Source: UBA7672 sp030824255 (GTDB taxonomy: Bacteria > Pseudomonadota > Alphaproteobacteria > Caulobacterales > Hyphomonadaceae). Taken from it: a stretch of 64,000 nucleotides of DNA. Made by a program: the position numbers and the translations under genes. Below are positions 16,373-25,595 of this stretch, one piece after another. Below the pieces are notes generated by a model. It did not search any database, was not told the DNA's origin, and worked only from the letters and a program-made list of their open reading frames with translations. The stretch covers positions 4,278,001-4,342,000 of the forward strand of contig OW818686.1 of NCBI GenBank assembly GCA_942493305.1. The letters run 5' to 3'. The stretch's first letter is position 1. Each line of letters starts with the position of its first letter.

Positions 16373-17806
16373 CTAGGCCGCCCGCAACGTTGCGAGGAAG
16401 CTGTCCACCTGCTGCCGCAAGTGCTCCGCCTGACGGCCCAGCTCTCCCGATGCATCCACGACCTGGGAGGCAGCCTCGCCCGTCTCGGACGCCTCGCGCT
16501 GCACGTCAGTGATATGCCGCGTCACGTCCCGCGTTCCAACGGCCGCCTCGCTGGTGCTCCGCGAAATCTCGCGTGTCGTGGCGGATTGTTCTTCAACTGC
16601 TGCGCTGATCGCGGTCGATACGCTGTCGATCTCGTTGATGGTTGTCTGGATCTCGGAGATGGCCGCCACGGATTGCCGGCTGATCTCCTGCATCGCCGCA
16701 ATCTGCTGCGCGATCTCCTCGGTAGCCTTGGCGGTCTGCCCCGCCAGCGCCTTCACCTCTGCGGCGACAACGGCAAAGCCACGCCCGGCCTCGCCCGCCC
16801 GCGCGCTCTCGATCGTGGCGTTGAGCGCCAGCAGGTTCGTCTGCCCTGCAATGTCCGAAATCAGCGAGATGACACGCCCGATCTTGTCCGCCGCCAGAGA
16901 TAGCTGCGCCATGGTATCGCTTGTGTTGCGCGCCTTGACGACAGCGGACGACGCGATCCGTGACGCCTGCGTCACCCGATCCGAGATCTCGCCTACTGCG
17001 CGGTTGAGCTCATCCGTGGAGTTCGCCACCGTCGCCACGCTCATTGTCGCCTGCTCGGCGGCCGCCGACACAACAACAGCCTTGTTGCTTGTCGCCTCCG
17101 CAATCGACGACATCGAGCGCGCCGTATGCTCCAGCTCCGTCGCCGCCGCCGCAACCGTTGTCACGATCCCGCCGACAGACGCTTCGAACGCCGACGCGAT
17201 CTCACGCACGGCCTTCTGTTTTGCCGCTTCGCTTTCTTCGAGATAGATCGAGATCGCAAAGTCCATGTCCAGCATCGCCGCGCGCATGAAGGCGCCGATG
17301 TAGCGGCTCGCCAAGGCGCGTGCGCCATCCTCGGGCTTGCGTCCGGCAGCCTTCAGGCCACCAGAAACGCCCTTGCTCTGGCAATGCGCATTGATCAGCG
17401 TGATCACACGCTCGGTGATGAAATTGTATCCGGCGATATACCAGCGCGGCTCCAGCCCGATCCTGGCGTGCACCTGTCCGATGCGCCGCACGGAGTCCAC
17501 ATAGTCGCGCGAAAACTCCCCGCGCAGGATGATGGACCAATGCTCGGCCTGCTTGCGCCCCGCCATGTTCATCGATGCGTCGCTGCCGAACAGCTTCGAC
17601 ACCTGCGGCCACTTGCGAACATGCACGTAGAAGTCACTGAGGATGCCCGGCAGCGCCTCGCTCACCAGCGGCCCGATTTCGCGCAGCGCCTGCATGGCGT
17701 CCTGGTCCAGGCGCATGAAGCCCAGGCGTTCGGAAAGTTCACCCTGCGATGTCATTGGATCTAACCCGTTCCCTGCCGACGAGAGTATCGGCTTGGACGT
17801 AATCAT
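16373..17806 (-). CDS. Globin-coupled methyl-accepting chemotaxis protein (HemAT-like oxygen sensor)
   Basis: A 477-residue soluble transducer with no membrane segment. The N-terminal ~185 residues form a globin sensor domain, with a distal-type Tyr60 and the proximal haem His113 in VHARIGLEPRWYIAGY. A linker follows, then a methyl-accepting signalling domain with the conserved hairpin tip DIAGQTNLLALNATIE. It should sense oxygen through haem and signal to CheA/CheW. A later ATG at 17755 is an alternative start. An FNR-type box 70 bp upstream suggests induction under low oxygen. A terminator follows the gene. No other chemotaxis genes are adjacent. Confidence 0.92.
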   Translation of the reverse strand: MITSKPILSSAGNGLDPMTSQGELSERLGFMRLDQDAMQALREIGPLVSEALPGILSDFYVHVRKWPQVSKLFGSDASMNMAGRKQAEHWSIILRGEFSRDYVDSVRRIGQVHARIGLEPRWYIAGYNFITERVITLINAHCQSKGVSGGLKAAGRKPEDGARALASRYIGAFMRAAMLDMDFAISIYLEESEAAKQKAVREIASAFEASVGGIVTTVAAAATELEHTARSMSSIAEATSNKAVVVSAAAEQATMSVATVANSTDELNRAVGEISDRVTQASRIASSAVVKARNTSDTMAQLSLAADKIGRVISLISDIAGQTNLLALNATIESARAGEAGRGFAVVAAEVKALAGQTAKATEEIAQQIAAMQEISRQSVAAISEIQTTINEIDSVSTAISAAVEEQSATTREISRSTSEAAVGTRDVTRHITDVQREASETGEAASQVVDASGELGRQAEHLRQQVDSFLATLRAA

Positions 17807-17875
17807 TGCTGGCAGCGCATTCCCAACTGGTTAAAATGCGAGGATGCGGCGTTTAGACTTCGCCCCGCTTTGGGT

Positions 17876-17889
17876 TTGATCCAGATCAA
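17876..17889 (-). promoter_or_regulatory. FNR/Anr-type box upstream of the globin-coupled transducer
   Basis: A perfect TTGAT-N4-ATCAA palindrome, the consensus recognised by FNR/FixK/Anr regulators. It is 70 bp upstream of the transducer's start and just past the end of mmsB, so only the transducer gene is in a position to be controlled by it. Confidence 0.7.
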
Positions 17890-17900
17890 ATATCCCCGGC

Positions 17901-18800
17901 TTAGGCCTTCAACGTATCCAGCTGTCCGCGCAGCATCTGAAGCACTCCGGAAAAATCCTTGCCACCATAGCCCAGCCGGTCGAACAGCGCGTAGAGCGCC
18001 TCGGCATGATTGCCCATCGGCGTCGTCGCGCCAGCCCGCGCTGACGCCTCTTGTGCCAGTTTCAGGTCTTTCAGCATCATCGCGGCCGCGAACCCGCCCT
18101 CATAGTTGCGGTCAGCCGCCGTCTGTGGTCCCACGCCCGGCCACGGCGCATAGGTCGACAGCGACCAGCACTGGCCCGAGGACTTCGACGCAATCTCGAA
18201 GAAGCGATCCGGCGCGAGGCCCAGCTTCTCCGCCAGCGCAAACGCCTCGCACGTGCCGATCATTGAAATGCCCAGCAGCATGTTGTTGCAGATCTTCGCC
18301 GCCTGCCCCGCGCCATGATCACCCGCGCGGATCACAACCCGCGCCATCGGCTTCAGCGCCTCTTCAACATCCGCAAACACCGCCTCGTCACACCCCACCA
18401 TGAACGCCAGTGTTCCCGCATCCGCCGCCGCCGTCCCGCCCGACACCGGCGCATCCGCAAACCGGAACCCCGCCGTCGTCGCCTGTGTCGCCACAGCCCG
18501 CGCCGAATCTACGTCGATGGTGGAGCAATCGATCAGCAGCGCCGTCTTCGGCGCGTTCGGCAGGATGTCCTCGGCATATACCTTCCGCACATGCGGACCA
18601 GCGGGCAGCATGGTGATGACGACATCCGCCCGCTTCACCGCATCCGCCACAGACGCCGCGCCCAATGCCCCCGCACCGACAACCTTCGCAACCGCCGCCG
18701 CACTCAGATCGAACGCCGAAACCTCGCGCCCGCCGACAACCTGCCGCGCAGCCATCCCCCCGCCCATATTGCCAAGGCCGATGAATGCGATGCGGGTCAT
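17901..18800 (-). CDS. mmsB: 3-hydroxyisobutyrate dehydrogenase
   Basis: Oxidises 3-hydroxyisobutyrate to methylmalonate semialdehyde with NAD+, a step of valine breakdown. The N-terminus is a Rossmann dinucleotide site (IAFIGLGNMG). The substrate loop DAPVSGGTAAADAGTL and the catalytic lysine in GAGQAAKICNN are present. Length (299 aa) is usual. The frame is open upstream, but the ATG at 18800 is preceded by AGGGAG and begins directly at the Rossmann strand. mmsA, encoding the next enzyme of the pathway, lies about 2.7 kb away on the same strand with unrelated membrane-protein genes between. Related beta-hydroxyacid dehydrogenases share these motifs; the nearby mmsA supports this call. Confidence 0.9.
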   Translation of the reverse strand: MTRIAFIGLGNMGGGMAARQVVGGREVSAFDLSAAAVAKVVGAGALGAASVADAVKRADVVITMLPAGPHVRKVYAEDILPNAPKTALLIDCSTIDVDSARAVATQATTAGFRFADAPVSGGTAAADAGTLAFMVGCDEAVFADVEEALKPMARVVIRAGDHGAGQAAKICNNMLLGISMIGTCEAFALAEKLGLAPDRFFEIASKSSGQCWSLSTYAPWPGVGPQTAADRNYEGGFAAAMMLKDLKLAQEASARAGATTPMGNHAEALYALFDRLGYGGKDFSGVLQMLRGQLDTLKA

Positions 18801-18871
18801 GACGAGAACTCCCTGTGACGTGGGCCTGTTTGGGACGCGCACGTCCCGGGGTCAAGAATCCTGCGGGCGGC

Positions 18872-19528
18872 TTACGAGAAAGGTTTGTTGGGCAGGCCGT
18901 GGCTGCCGGTGTAGCACCAGCACTGTCCGCCCTGACACTGTTCGCGGACCACCCAACGTGTTTCCCGGAAGCTCCAGATGTACTGGTGTGTCTGGCTGGA
19001 CAGCGCACCGTGCGACGGGACGCCCGTGCCGGTCTCGGAGAGGCCCGCGGTGAACATCTTAGGCGCCGGCAGCCGGCGATAGTTGCAGTACGGGCCGACG
19101 CCCTGCGCCGAGATGCGCATGGCGGCCTCGGCGCTGACTTCTGCCGTGATCCACGCCGCGCCGGCGGCTGCAAACACGGCCGCAAATGTCCAGGCGCGCA
19201 GCCTGGCGCGTCGCCATAACCAGATCCACGTGATGACGCCGGCAAGCAGGCCCATGGCGAACAGGGGCAGCATACATAGCGGCGCTTCAGTAACGGCTTG
19301 CGCCAGCAACAGCGCCAGAACCACGGGGCCAAGGACGATCCACGCGGCGGCCGCGGGAAACATGCCGTCGCTGGTGACGCCCGGGGCCAGCATTATTCCA
19401 CCGAGATCCATCATCAGCACGAGGATAGACGGCACGTGAATCCACGGCGACCTGTTGGTCATGCCCCAGATCGCCAGCCCGACGGGCAGGATGTGGCAAG
19501 CGAACATAAGGATCAGGAAGTATGACAT
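18872..19528 (-). CDS. Membrane protein of unknown function
   Basis: A 218-residue protein with about four hydrophobic helices in the first 150 residues. A soluble tail follows, with several cysteines (PYCNY, EQCQGGQCWC) and tryptophans, probably exposed outside and disulphide-linked. The start ATG at 19528 has a GAGGGGA ribosome site and removes an Arg-rich upstream extension that would not suit a membrane start. No family recognised. It lies on the same strand as mmsB, 71 bp upstream of it, so cotranscription is possible. Confidence 0.7.
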   Translation of the reverse strand: MSYFLILMFACHILPVGLAIWGMTNRSPWIHVPSILVLMMDLGGIMLAPGVTSDGMFPAAAAWIVLGPVVLALLLAQAVTEAPLCMLPLFAMGLLAGVITWIWLWRRARLRAWTFAAVFAAAGAAWITAEVSAEAAMRISAQGVGPYCNYRRLPAPKMFTAGLSETGTGVPSHGALSSQTHQYIWSFRETRWVVREQCQGGQCWCYTGSHGLPNKPFS

Positions 19529-19625
19529 GCGCCGTCCCCTCAACGACGGGCACGCTAGCGGAGATCTGCGTCGCAAGAATGGCTACAGCGCCATCAAGTT
19601 GCCGCGCGGTGTTTACCACGCCGCG

Positions 19626-20465
19626 TCACGCCCCGAACCGCATCAGGATCGCCGGCCCCCAGCCGATCACGGTGAAGAAGAACGTCGCAAACGCGATCAG
19701 GCCCGCGCTCGCGCCGAGCACAGCCGTCGCGCCGACCCGCCCCACGGTCGAACCGCCCGTGCGCCGCGCGCGGATAAACATTTCCGCGATGATCAGTGGC
19801 GGGACGAAGAACGCCCAGTCCATCACATAATCAAACCAGCCATCGAACGTCGCCGTGTGGCCCGGATCCTCCGCGCCCATGATTGCGAAGAAAAGCCCAT
19901 ACCCGATGCGATAGAGCCATGACCCGATGGCCAGCGCGAACAGCCTGATCGCCCAGGCCCGGTGCACATCGATATTCCGCGCCATGGCGTGCCGCACCGT
20001 CTGCGCCGATGCCAGCACCATCAGCGCGCCATACGCCGCAAACGCAGCCGTCATCATCCAGCCGCCCACCGTGCCCTTCAGCGCGATGAAGATCAGGCCG
20101 CCCACGCCGGCCGCAAACGCCGCGAACGCATAGACCCGCCCGATCCAGCGATGCACCGCCGGCGCGCGCCTGCGCACCGCGCCAATCAGCTGCACCGGTC
20201 CGAGCAGCAACAGCGTTGCCCCCGCAAAGAAATGCAGTCCCATGCCGAACGACGCCACCGGCGTATGCGCCTCATAGAGAGCCGGCAGCGTGGCATTCCA
20301 CTGCTGCATCGTCCCCGCCGGGATCGCCCCGCCATAGTACGCAAGGATGTAGGCTCCGAAGATCGCCGAGCTTATCCAGACGACGCCCACGAGCGCGAAA
20401 GAGGCGACCTTCAACGCACCCTCCGTCCATTGCGGCGGCTGCATCGGCTGTGCGAGTGCGGTCAT
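19626..20465 (-). CDS. DUF2306-type membrane protein
   Basis: A 279-residue integral membrane protein with about seven helices. The HRWIGRVYAFA and HRAWAIRLFALAIGSWLYR segments match the conserved His/Arg motifs of DUF2306 proteins, a family of unknown function. Paired histidines in the membrane could bind a metal or haem, but this is not established. The ATG has a GGGGAAG ribosome site. Oriented like the preceding membrane-protein gene and mmsB. Confidence 0.8.
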   Translation of the reverse strand: MTALAQPMQPPQWTEGALKVASFALVGVVWISSAIFGAYILAYYGGAIPAGTMQQWNATLPALYEAHTPVASFGMGLHFFAGATLLLLGPVQLIGAVRRRAPAVHRWIGRVYAFAAFAAGVGGLIFIALKGTVGGWMMTAAFAAYGALMVLASAQTVRHAMARNIDVHRAWAIRLFALAIGSWLYRIGYGLFFAIMGAEDPGHTATFDGWFDYVMDWAFFVPPLIIAEMFIRARRTGGSTVGRVGATAVLGASAGLIAFATFFFTVIGWGPAILMRFGA

Positions 20466-20590
20466 CTGGCTTCCCCGTTCCTGCGATAGTTTGCCTTGAC
20501 CTCGCCCCGCACGTCAAACCTTCCTAAGGACAGCTTGTGCTCGGCGGCGCGACTACTAGATTTGGGTGACGGCACGCGGGGGAGTATTCG

Positions 20591-21547
20591 TTGCGACAAG
20601 GTCCGACGCTTGAAGAACAGCGCGCCGAGATCATGTTCGAACGCGGCGTGCCACCTGAATTCGCCAAGGAGATCGAGCAATGGGCGCTTCGTGGCCGGTT
20701 CACGGCAAAACCGCCGCAAAAGACCTTCAAGGGCACTCTGCTAGCACTGCTGGTCGTGCTGCCAACCATCGCCGGAATGACTGCCCTGTTCTGGTTCCTC
20801 AACCGCATTCCCGCTGGCGAGGCGGAGAAAGTGGCGCGCGCGACGGGTGGCCTTTTCATCGGATCGCAGGTGGTGCTCGGCCCGCTTCTCCTGCTGGCAA
20901 TGGCGGCGGTAGCGGTTTGCGGCGGTTATGTCCTGACCGAAGACCCGTATGACAGTCGCCATCGCGCGGCGCAGGGCTTCTGGTCGCCTCTGTTCCAGCC
21001 AGCCTTCTACACGCGCTTCCTCGTTAAGCGTGTGCGGCCAGGCTCGGTCAATGCCGACGACTTCCTGCTACGCTTCCGCCAACTCGATCTCCGTCTCCGC
21101 GTTAGCGCGCTCGCACTTGGCGCGCTGTCGGCGCTTGCAATCACGGTCGGCGAAACCGGCGCCTTCTATGTCGTCGGCCGCGACGGCGTTATCCAGCAAA
21201 AGGTGTGGGGTGAAGTTTCACGCCAGCATATTCCGATGTCCAATGTCGCGAGGGTCGAGACAGACTGCTATCTCTCGGGCGGCCGCAACCCGGAATGGAA
21301 GATCCATTTCGGGTTGCACAGAAAGGATGGACAAGTCTTTCACATTGGCGCCACGCCGCTGCTACGCGGCGACCGCCTCGAAGCGCTGGAGGCAATCGCG
21401 GCCAGCCTGCCGCCCGGCGTGACCTACGATCCCGCGGTCAATATCCGCGACCGTGTAAACGGCTGTATCGGAACAGCAGTGGCCAACTTGCCGGACACCC
21501 ACGTTCGTCTCATCCGCCTGCTCGACCCTGATGCTCGGGGCCGATAA
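20591..21547 (+). CDS. Membrane protein of unknown function, TTG start
   Basis: A 318-residue protein with hydrophobic segments near residues 48-70, 86-115 and 172-190 and a soluble C-terminal half. The chosen start is TTG at 20591, because a strong GGGGGAG ribosome site sits 7 bp before it; the first ATG (20633) lacks one. The C-terminal part (YVVGRDGVIQQKVWGEV...) looks like a PH-like or bPH domain of membrane proteins, a weak resemblance. It is divergent from the DUF2306 gene and converges on mmsA with no gap between the stop codons. Confidence 0.7.
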   Translation: MRQGPTLEEQRAEIMFERGVPPEFAKEIEQWALRGRFTAKPPQKTFKGTLLALLVVLPTIAGMTALFWFLNRIPAGEAEKVARATGGLFIGSQVVLGPLLLLAMAAVAVCGGYVLTEDPYDSRHRAAQGFWSPLFQPAFYTRFLVKRVRPGSVNADDFLLRFRQLDLRLRVSALALGALSALAITVGETGAFYVVGRDGVIQQKVWGEVSRQHIPMSNVARVETDCYLSGGRNPEWKIHFGLHRKDGQVFHIGATPLLRGDRLEALEAIAASLPPGVTYDPAVNIRDRVNGCIGTAVANLPDTHVRLIRLLDPDARGR

Positions 21548-23059
21548 CTACCGCATCGTCGGAATGACAAAGCTAGAGTCGCCCACATCGCCTTCCGGCC
21601 AGCGGGCGGTGACGGTCTTCACCTTGGTCCAGAACTTCAGGCCTTCCATGCCGTGCTGGTTGGTGTCGCCGAAGGCTGAGCGCTTCCAGCCGCCGAAGGT
21701 GTGATAGGCCACCGGCACCGGGATCGGCACGTTGATGCCCACCATCCCGACATTCACCTTCGCCGCGAACTCGCGCGCCGCGCGGCCATTGCGCGTGAAG
21801 ATCGCAACGCCATTGCCATACTGGTGCTTGCTCGGCAGCTCGATTGCTTCCTCGAACGTCTCGGCGCGCACGATCTGCAGCACCGGCCCGAAGATCTCCT
21901 CGTGATACGTCTTCATGCCCGGCTTCACGCCATCGAACAGCGACGGCCCAATGAAGAAGCCGTTCTCATAGCCCTGCAGCTTGAACCCGCGGCCATCGAC
22001 CACCAGTTCCGCGCCTTCATCTTTGCCGGTCTGGATATAGTTCGCGATCTTGTCGCGATGCGCCTTGTTCACCACCGGCCCGTACTGCGCCGCCGGATCG
22101 CTGGAGATGCCGACCTTCATCGTCTCGATCTCGGCGATCATCCGCTCGCGCAGTTCGTCCGCAGTCTTCTTGCCCACCGGCACCACGACCGGCAGCGCCA
22201 TGCACCGCTCGCCCGCCGAACCGAAGGCCGCGCCCGCAAGATCCTTCACAACCTGATCCATGTCAGCATCGGGCAGAACGATGCCGTGGTTCTTCGCCCC
22301 ACCCATCGCCTGCACGCGCTTCCCGTTCGCCGCGCCGACCTGGTAAATGTAATGCGCGATGTCCGACGAGCCGACGAAGCTGACCGCCTTCACCTCCGGA
22401 TGATGCAGGATGGCGTCCACCGCCACCTTGTCACCATGCACCACGTTCAGCACGCCCGTCACGTCGAGACCCGCGGCCTTGCCCGCTTCGAGGAACAGCT
22501 CGCCCAGCCGCACCGGCACGCTCGGATCGCGCTCGCTCGGCTTCAGCACGAACGTGTTGCCCACGGCGATGGCGACGCCAAACATCCACATCGGGATCAT
22601 CGCCGGGAAGTTGAACGGCGTGATGCCGGCAACCACGCCCAGCGGCTGGCGCATTGAATAGACGTCGATGCCGGGGCCGGCGCCTTCCGTGTACTCGCCC
22701 TTGAGAGCGTGCGGGATGCCGCAGGCGAACTCAATGACTTCGAGCCCGCGCTGGATATCGCCCTTGGAGTCGGCGACCACCTTGCCGTGCTCCGAGGACA
22801 GCAATTCGGCGAGCTGCTGCATGTTGGCCTCAACGAGGCGCTTGAACTCGAACATGACACGCGCGCGGCGCTGGGGGTTCGTGCCCGCCCAGCCCGGCAG
22901 AGCCTTGGCGGCGGCCTGCACGGCCGCGTCCACATCGGCTTCCGTCGCGAGGCCGACCCGCGCCTGAACCTCGCCCGTGTTCGGATTGAACACATCGCCC
23001 TCGCGGCCCGAGGTCGCTTTGACCGATTTGCCGCCGATGAAGCCTTCGATACGCCGCAT
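21548..23059 (-). CDS. mmsA: Methylmalonate-semialdehyde dehydrogenase (CoA-acylating)
   Basis: Converts methylmalonate semialdehyde and CoA to propionyl-CoA with NAD+ in valine (and thymine) catabolism. A 503-residue aldehyde dehydrogenase with GITPFNFPAMIPMWMFG, GSSDIAHYIY, and the catalytic cysteine in GSAGERCMALPV. The absence of the usual Glu in the general-base position and the IPVPVAYHTFGGWKRS segment are typical of the CoA-dependent MmsA group. The last codon pair of the gene abuts the stop of the convergent membrane-protein gene. Confidence 0.95.
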   Translation of the reverse strand: MRRIEGFIGGKSVKATSGREGDVFNPNTGEVQARVGLATEADVDAAVQAAAKALPGWAGTNPQRRARVMFEFKRLVEANMQQLAELLSSEHGKVVADSKGDIQRGLEVIEFACGIPHALKGEYTEGAGPGIDVYSMRQPLGVVAGITPFNFPAMIPMWMFGVAIAVGNTFVLKPSERDPSVPVRLGELFLEAGKAAGLDVTGVLNVVHGDKVAVDAILHHPEVKAVSFVGSSDIAHYIYQVGAANGKRVQAMGGAKNHGIVLPDADMDQVVKDLAGAAFGSAGERCMALPVVVPVGKKTADELRERMIAEIETMKVGISSDPAAQYGPVVNKAHRDKIANYIQTGKDEGAELVVDGRGFKLQGYENGFFIGPSLFDGVKPGMKTYHEEIFGPVLQIVRAETFEEAIELPSKHQYGNGVAIFTRNGRAAREFAAKVNVGMVGINVPIPVPVAYHTFGGWKRSAFGDTNQHGMEGLKFWTKVKTVTARWPEGDVGDSSFVIPTMR

Positions 23060-23133
23060 GTGGAACTCCGATTTGTGGGCACGGAATATCCCCCTCCGCT
23101 TGACCTGACAAACGGAAGCTGGCGTGTGAGCCC

Positions 23134-24054
23134 ATGGACGCCATCACGATTGTCATTCTAATTGCCGCCGTAGGGGTAACGCTCGTTGGGCCATTGGCTC
23201 TGGGATCGGCTGGCATTCAGCGTTTCCCGGGGCAGGTCATGCCCGCGGCGCCCACCAGAACGCCCGACGCCAGCAAGCGCCTTGTCGCATCCCTGATGCT
23301 CTCCACGCTGGCCTTCAACCTGATGTTCCTGCTGCAGGAACTCGCCCTCGTCCTGCCCAAGGCGATCACGCCCGGCCTTTACCCGGTGCTCTACCACAAC
23401 AATCACGACTGGACCGGCGACAACCCGGTGGCCGAATTGCTGCAGGGAAGCGGCGCGCTCGCGATCTTTCTCCTGTCGCTTGGCCTCTTTGCCTTTCTCC
23501 GCTGGCTTCAGCCCAAAGGCTTCCTCCTTCGCAGTCTTCTTGTCTGGCTGGTCTTCCACGGCTTCTTCCAGTCTGTGCCGCAAGTCGTCGTCGGCAGCGT
23601 CCTGCCCGGCAACGATGTCGGCCGCGCCATGACCTGGCTGGGCATGGCCCCCGCCGTAAAAATGATCGCCGCCTTCGCCGCCATGGCGCTCATCGTCTGG
23701 CTCGGCTTGGCGCTCCGCCGCGATTTTCTCGAACTCGCCAGCAACGACACCCAGATCGCCACGCCATGCGCCCGCATGTCCTTCATCCTGCGCTCGGCCA
23801 CCGTGCCGCTCGCCGCCTCGCTCGTGATGATCTTCATGTTCCGGGAGCCCGGCGCGATCGATCAGGTCTACATCGTCCCCTTCGCCGTCGCCTTCATCGG
23901 CATCGGCTGGATACAGGCCGGCGCCTGGGCCGAAACCCGCGCCACCGCGCAAGCGACCCGTCCCGTCAGCAACATCTTCCTCCCCGCCGTCGCCCTGATC
24001 GTGCTGTTCTCCTTCTTTCACATCATCCTGGCGCCGGGCGTTCGCTTCTACTGA
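23134..24054 (+). CDS. Polytopic membrane protein, unknown function
   Basis: A 306-residue protein with about seven hydrophobic helices. A short loop (LYHNNHDW) in the first third and a QVVVGSVLPGND segment are conserved-looking but not recognised. It is divergent from mmsA. No strong ribosome site precedes the ATG; a GGAAG lies 15 bp upstream, so the start is only moderately certain. It runs 41 bp ahead of the HAD hydrolase gene on the same strand. Confidence 0.65.
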   Translation: MDAITIVILIAAVGVTLVGPLALGSAGIQRFPGQVMPAAPTRTPDASKRLVASLMLSTLAFNLMFLLQELALVLPKAITPGLYPVLYHNNHDWTGDNPVAELLQGSGALAIFLLSLGLFAFLRWLQPKGFLLRSLLVWLVFHGFFQSVPQVVVGSVLPGNDVGRAMTWLGMAPAVKMIAAFAAMALIVWLGLALRRDFLELASNDTQIATPCARMSFILRSATVPLAASLVMIFMFREPGAIDQVYIVPFAVAFIGIGWIQAGAWAETRATAQATRPVSNIFLPAVALIVLFSFFHIILAPGVRFY

Positions 24055-24095
24055 CGCTTGACGTACCGGCCCGAAACCCCGATCTCCCGCTCACA

Positions 24096-24752
24096 ATGAA
24101 ACGCCTCCCCCGCCCGCCCAAAGCCGTCGTCTTTGATCTCGACGGCACGCTGATCGATAGTGAAGCGCTCGTGCTGCAGGCATACATGGCCGCCGCGGAT
24201 CGCCACAGCGTTCCCTTCACGCACGACCAGTTCCTCTCCCTTGTCGGCAAGCACAGGCAGGCCAGTTCGGCCCTGATGCAGCAGTATTTCGGCGACACGT
24301 TTCCGCTCGAAGCGTTCTACGCCACCGTCGGCGAACACATTGGGGATACGCACGCGCCACTGAAGCCCGGCGTTGCCGCCCTGCTCGATCGCCTCGATGC
24401 CGGCAAGATGCCCTTCGCCCTGGCCACGTCATCCGGTCCCGGCTGGGTCGAGAAGCATTTCCGCGCCCACGACTTCACGCGGCGCTTCAAGGGCGTCGTT
24501 ACGCGCGATGATGTCGAGCACGGCAAGCCCCACCCCGAGCCCTACCTCAAGGCCTCGACCATGCTGGGCCATCACCCGGGCGACGTGCTCGCCATCGAGG
24601 ACTCCCCCACTGGCGTCACCTCCGCCCACGCCGCCGGCCTGATGACTGTGATGGTCCCCGACCTCATCCAGCCGGACGCCGAAACGGTCGCGCGCGTGCT
24701 GCACGTCGGGAAATCGCTGGAAGAGATTCTGGAGCTACTCGACGCGCAGTAA
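24096..24752 (+). CDS. HAD-superfamily hydrolase (phosphatase/phosphomutase-like)
   Basis: A 218-residue subfamily IA HAD enzyme. Nucleophile and acid aspartates are in VFDLDGTLIDSE (Asp14, Asp16), motif II Thr/Ser in LATSSGPG, motif III Lys in GKPHPEPY, and motif IV acidic residues in AIEDSPTGV. The alpha-helical cap lies between motifs I and II. Members include phosphoglycolate phosphatase, sugar-phosphate phosphatases and beta-phosphoglucomutase; the substrate cannot be told here. The frame is open far upstream into the membrane-protein gene, but the ATG at 24096 gives the canonical N-terminus. Confidence 0.88.
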   Translation: MKRLPRPPKAVVFDLDGTLIDSEALVLQAYMAAADRHSVPFTHDQFLSLVGKHRQASSALMQQYFGDTFPLEAFYATVGEHIGDTHAPLKPGVAALLDRLDAGKMPFALATSSGPGWVEKHFRAHDFTRRFKGVVTRDDVEHGKPHPEPYLKASTMLGHHPGDVLAIEDSPTGVTSAHAAGLMTVMVPDLIQPDAETVARVLHVGKSLEEILELLDAQ

Positions 24753-24756
24753 GCTC

Positions 24757-24804
24757 CGCCCTCGTCTGAGGAGGCCCGAAGGGCCGTCTCGATGAACGAG
24801 GGCG
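24757..24804. repeat. Nested palindrome between convergent genes
   Basis: Outer arms CGCCCTCGT (24757-24765) and ACGAGGGCG (24796-24804) enclose an inner hairpin GGCCC-gaa-GGGCC (24773-24785). It resembles extragenic palindromes common in alphaproteobacteria and could also end transcription of both neighbours. Confidence 0.6.
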
Positions 24805-24827
24805 TGCTCGCAAACGTCAGCCGAGCA

Positions 24828-25439
24828 TCACTGCCCCGGCCACGCCTTGTCGATCGGCAAATTCGGGTTCGCCGTGATCTTCAGATCTGCACAGTGGTGA
24901 TAGGAGAAGTCGCCCTCCTTGTTCAGCCCGTGCTCTTCCATGAATTGCAGCACCTGAACCGTGCACTTCTCGCAGTTGATGTTCGGCAGCTGGATATCCG
25001 TCTCGAAGAACGAACCCGGCGCCGGACGTTCGCGATGCTCGAACAGCCCATCCGCCAGCACAGGCGCCTTCGGGGCCGGATCGATCTTGGCTGAAACCGA
25101 GATCGGCCCCCGCGCCGACTCCCGCGTCGTCGCCACCGGATCTGCCGGCAGTTCGCTGCGGTCCAGCACGGAGAGCGCCACGCGGTAATAGCCCGGATGG
25201 TAGATCGTCTCCTTGATCTTGATGTGCAGTTTCTCGCCGCCCGTCATCGCCGTCACCTTGCCGGTCGGCGTTCCCTTCGTGATGTCGGACGTTCCGCACG
25301 GCGCGGCTTTCTGCGGATCGCCCAGCACGTTCACCTCCACCCACGCATCGGGCGCCACGAGGATGAAGTGCGCAAAGGCCGGCGCGGCAACCAGGGCAGT
25401 CGCAGTGGCGCAGAGAGCTGCGGCGAGGCGGAGTTTCAT
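24828..25439 (-). CDS. Secreted LPMO-like protein (single domain, N-terminal histidine after cleavage)
   Basis: A 203-residue exported protein. After the signal peptide (cleavage predicted after AFA) the mature chain begins with histidine (HFILVAPDAWV), the hallmark of copper 'histidine-brace' proteins. Cysteine-containing motifs NCEKCTVQVLQFMEE and YHHCADLKI match polysaccharide-monooxygenase-like proteins (AA10/BIM1 style, SCE4755-like). The second brace histidine is probably one of the two in YHHC. It may bind copper rather than cut polysaccharide. The ATG at 25439 with an AAGGG ribosome site fixes the start and excludes an Arg-rich upstream extension. No copper operon neighbours are visible. 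Confidence 0.78.
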   Translation of the reverse strand: MKLRLAAALCATATALVAAPAFAHFILVAPDAWVEVNVLGDPQKAAPCGTSDITKGTPTGKVTAMTGGEKLHIKIKETIYHPGYYRVALSVLDRSELPADPVATTRESARGPISVSAKIDPAPKAPVLADGLFEHRERPAPGSFFETDIQLPNINCEKCTVQVLQFMEEHGLNKEGDFSYHHCADLKITANPNLPIDKAWPGQ

Positions 25440-25595
25440 GTGAATGCCCTTCGAGCATTGGGTGTAAGCGCGATTACCCATACTGGCTGCGCCGAAGCAA
25501 GCCCTGCTGCGAACACGCCCTCGCGACTGCTGCGCGAGACTTGCCCCCACGCCGGGAAAGGCATTTCATCGCGAAAGCCGTCACGGAGCCAAAGA

